A DNA stretch of 64,000 nucleotides from Apostichopus japonicus (taxonomy: Eukaryota > Echinodermata > Holothuroidea > Aspidochirotida > Stichopodidae): assembly GCF_037975245.1 (NCBI RefSeq), contig NC_092562.1, forward strand, positions 11,974,001-12,038,000. Reading direction: 5' to 3'. Below are positions 61,411-64,000 of the stretch, piece after piece; positions within the stretch are counted from its first letter, which is position 1; each line of letters begins with the position of its first letter. Both the position numbers and the translations under genes were made by a program. The notes beneath the pieces are model-generated. The model did not search any database. It worked only from the letters and a program-made list of their open reading frames with translations, and was not told where the DNA came from.

Positions 61411-64000
61411 TTCTTCTTTCCTTTGCTACCATACATAATAGCAAGAAAAGGGACATGCGAAAGATATAACAAGCTTAGATAGTGATAAATGGACTCAAAA
61501 GAAGCTTATTAAGTAAATTTCATTTCACATTCTCCCTTTTGGAAACATCCACCCGTGCTGTTTGCAGTTTGTAATTTAAGTCACCTGACATAACTTTGAC
61601 ACCTATTACAGGCTGACAGTAAAATATACAAATTTTCCAGATCGTGGAGGTTGTTAGGCATCACTTACAAGGTCATGTCGAATTCACTTCCTTATGCAGT
61701 AGAACACAAACTCTCTCAATACGGGTCTATAGCGACTGAGTAGAAAATAAGACTTTTATGCGATAAAGTAACTATTTTGTCAGATATATCGTGGCTCAGC
61801 TGGCCAGTGCAAAATGCGCAGGAATATTTAACAACAGTAGTGATGCACCGTTGTGGTTGAGGCTGTGCGCTTTAGTAACACCATGTTTACTAACTTCGAT
61901 TCGATATTACGCCAGTTTTTCATTTTACCTTATATTACTTATTACTGTTGGCTTCCAATATGCTGCCACCAAGCAAATCCCAAGGTTCGTTTTCCGGGGT
62001 TAACATAGGTGAAAAACTGCAAAATTTGTTGAAAGTATGATCCAGTCACATGTGTCAAGAACAAACCTAGGTTAGGCTACGTACAGTAGGCCGGTTGTGT
62101 CGTACACAAGATTTGTAGTCTAACGTTAATGTTAGAAAAGGCCTAGGCCTCTAGACAAAACATTTTCTTGTACTGTATTATACAGCTAAACATTTTTTGA
62201 AAGGCTTGTTCAGTGCAACACACATTATTCAAGTTCTTGGCATAGATTTATAGAGCTCTTTAAAGGCCTTAGGAGTTGGGGTCTACCACACAACTGCATA
62301 TTGTTTGTTTGTCTGTAAAGCCTGGCCCTGTGCTACAAATATACTGTAGGCCTGGGGTGGCTAGATGTGGGTAGAGAGTATATCTGGCAACTCGGTGCCA
62401 TGACCTCCAGCCAACATTACCCTCTTTCCAATAAATTTCATTAGTCTAGTACTGCATTGCACAAGTGCACACTGCACAATTAAATCTGAACATTCCCAGC
62501 CGACACCATATGTCTTGCATGCGCTTGCAAAATTCCTTGGCCTGCAAGAAATCCAATAGACTTTTCATACAATCAGTCATGTCGTAAACTTTGCCTATTC
62601 AAAACTTCAAGCAATACACTGTGGACATCCACATTGACAATGTTAGAAGGACCTTGTAAGAAACATTTGATAAAGACTGTATCACTAGCATGCAGTGCTT
62701 CTGGCTTCACCCATTCAACAGAATTAGTTATGGGAAGGATAGGCTATTGTTTTTGCAAATAAATTGCTGGAACATTGGTAGTCAACTGTGTAACCATAAG
62801 ATACATGCAGCAGAGATTTCTGTTTCCTTAATTTTGAACAGTGAAAAGTGACAAGTGTGGTTGAAAGATGAGAGGCAGGGAGGTTAAAATTTAGTAGAAA
62901 GAGGGCCATGGTGAAAGCTAGGGCCCTGTATGTATGTAGAATACTGTGTAAACACACTTAGTCTTTCTCACAGTGTAAACATGTCGAGTGGCCCACACAT
63001 AACCTCTTTTCTGTGGATTCATTTCTGCCAACATAAATTAATGATCCTTAGAAGATAAAACCTCCTCAAGTGTTTTTAGTAATCCTTTATCATTTCTAGC
63101 TGGTGAAAAGCTGCTGGGGATACAAGGATCCTGTCAGTAATTCATCAAGTGTTGAGTCACAAATTTGGTGTTAAGTAAGTAAGTGTACAGCCAATAAGTT
63201 AATGTTGAAAGCAAAAGACCACACACTATAGGCAGTACACCTGTGCACTCGCTAATATGGATATCATGATTCATAAAGCAAATATTTTAATATAGCGTGC
63301 TCATAAAAAATGATAAATAAGAACTCTATATGTACACATGTACAGTACTAGAATCTGCAGTGTTAGCCAAAAAAGGAGAACTTAAAGGGTGTGAAGACTC
63401 GCGCAAAAAGAAAAGTCTAATGCCGGTAATCTGACCTAGTTTCGAATGAGGTGTAACAGAAGTGTTAGACACCACCATCGACCCCCCCCCCCCCAAAAAA
63501 AAAACACACACAGCTTGCTACCATCGGTAATTAGACACTAGTCTACAGTCAGTACATGCAGCTGCGGTCAATACCCACAGCACAGTGTACAAACTATACA
63601 GCGATGGACATCTCATGTCCAGCTAAAGATAACAAGGTATCACGTTTCATTACTGTACTGTCTGCATTTTGTAGCGACACGAACAAAACGTCACTTGCAA
63701 GCAACGGAAAGTTAACTTTTTTCAGATGGCCCCAATCGGTTTGGGGCGAGTCTTCAATGCCTTTAATACAGCACATGCAATGTATTTATCTTTGTAAAAT
63801 GTTGATCCATATATCCTCATTATGGTTGCTGTGGAAATGTGGACATGGGCCCACCTTCACCAATTTGTATGGCACTACAGTACCATTGCAGGGCTTGACA
63901 TAAGCCTCATAAGCCTTGACGTAAGCCTCAAAAAAAGGCACAGCTGCGAGCAGAAGAGCCATCAATAGGTTCAAATTGTGAAGGGCATCATGGCAATAGG
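61411..64000. other. Intergenic, no gene recognised
   Basis: Contains short ORFs only. One at 61791-62003 encodes a hydrophobic segment (FSFYLILLITVGFQYAA) but has no splice or family support. C/A simple runs at 63482-63512. Small repeats of AGCCTCATAAGCCTTGACGT type near 63900. Confidence 0.35.

Noticed and set aside
61791-62003. Possible membrane-protein first exon
   Set aside because: One hydrophobic stretch but no convincing donor site, no homology and no downstream exon seen.
63556-63903. 115-residue plus-strand ORF near the right edge
   Set aside because: No domain, no splice signals and low-complexity flanks; likely chance.

Overview
The window looks like nuclear DNA of a marine deuterostome invertebrate, most probably an echinoderm (a sea cucumber is my guess, not shown). 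The sequence is AT-rich. Genes are split into small exons by long introns with GT/AG borders. Hyalin-repeat (HYR), Calx-beta, EGF and receptor tyrosine phosphatase modules occur together. Introns hold DIRS and hAT elements, tRNA-derived SINEs and several satellites.

The dominant feature is one plus-strand gene running from at least 8483 to 58368. I traced 24 well-supported exons plus one probable exon; their phases join exactly, giving about 1,244 visible residues, with the signal-peptide end not found. The order is EGF, EGF, Calx-beta, HYR, HYR, Ser/Thr-rich stalk, Frizzled-like cysteine-rich domain, one transmembrane helix, a tyrosine-rich juxtamembrane segment, and two tandem tyrosine-phosphatase domains. 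All ectodomain exons are phase 1-1, the signature of exon shuffling. Both phosphatase domains keep the fold motifs and the P-loop cysteine but have lost the P-loop arginine (D1 reads HCSNGVGATG, D2 reads HCINGVGLSA) and the WPD aspartate. The product therefore appears to be a receptor-type double pseudophosphatase, whose juxtamembrane tyrosines, including a YVNA motif, suggest a docking role.

Layout: 1-8482 holds a palindromic repeat, a short minus-strand coding fragment and a broken minus-strand gene with 171-bp Pro/Thr-rich repeats. 8483-9467 has the two EGF exons. 9468-19488 is intron with a candidate solo LTR, a dead hAT transposase element, a terminal-inverted-repeat element with G/C-rich ends and a MITE. 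19489-26358 has the Calx-beta and HYR exons, a 65-bp satellite and a 2.6-kb tandem duplication that copied the HYR exon. 26359-33431 has a short DIRS derivative and a GC-rich probable DIRS remnant. 33432-41888 has the Frizzled-like and transmembrane exons, a 24-bp minisatellite and roughly 300-bp repeats carrying nuclear-receptor-like direct repeats. 41889-58368 has the cytoplasmic exons, interrupted by a hAT-type element. 58369-64000 has the polyadenylation signal, a SINE and no recognisable gene.

The most notable observations are the paired loss of catalytic residues, and the duplicated HYR exons: by eye they differ at about 11% of bases, mostly amino-acid changing, while the upstream intron copies differ by only about 2-4%.
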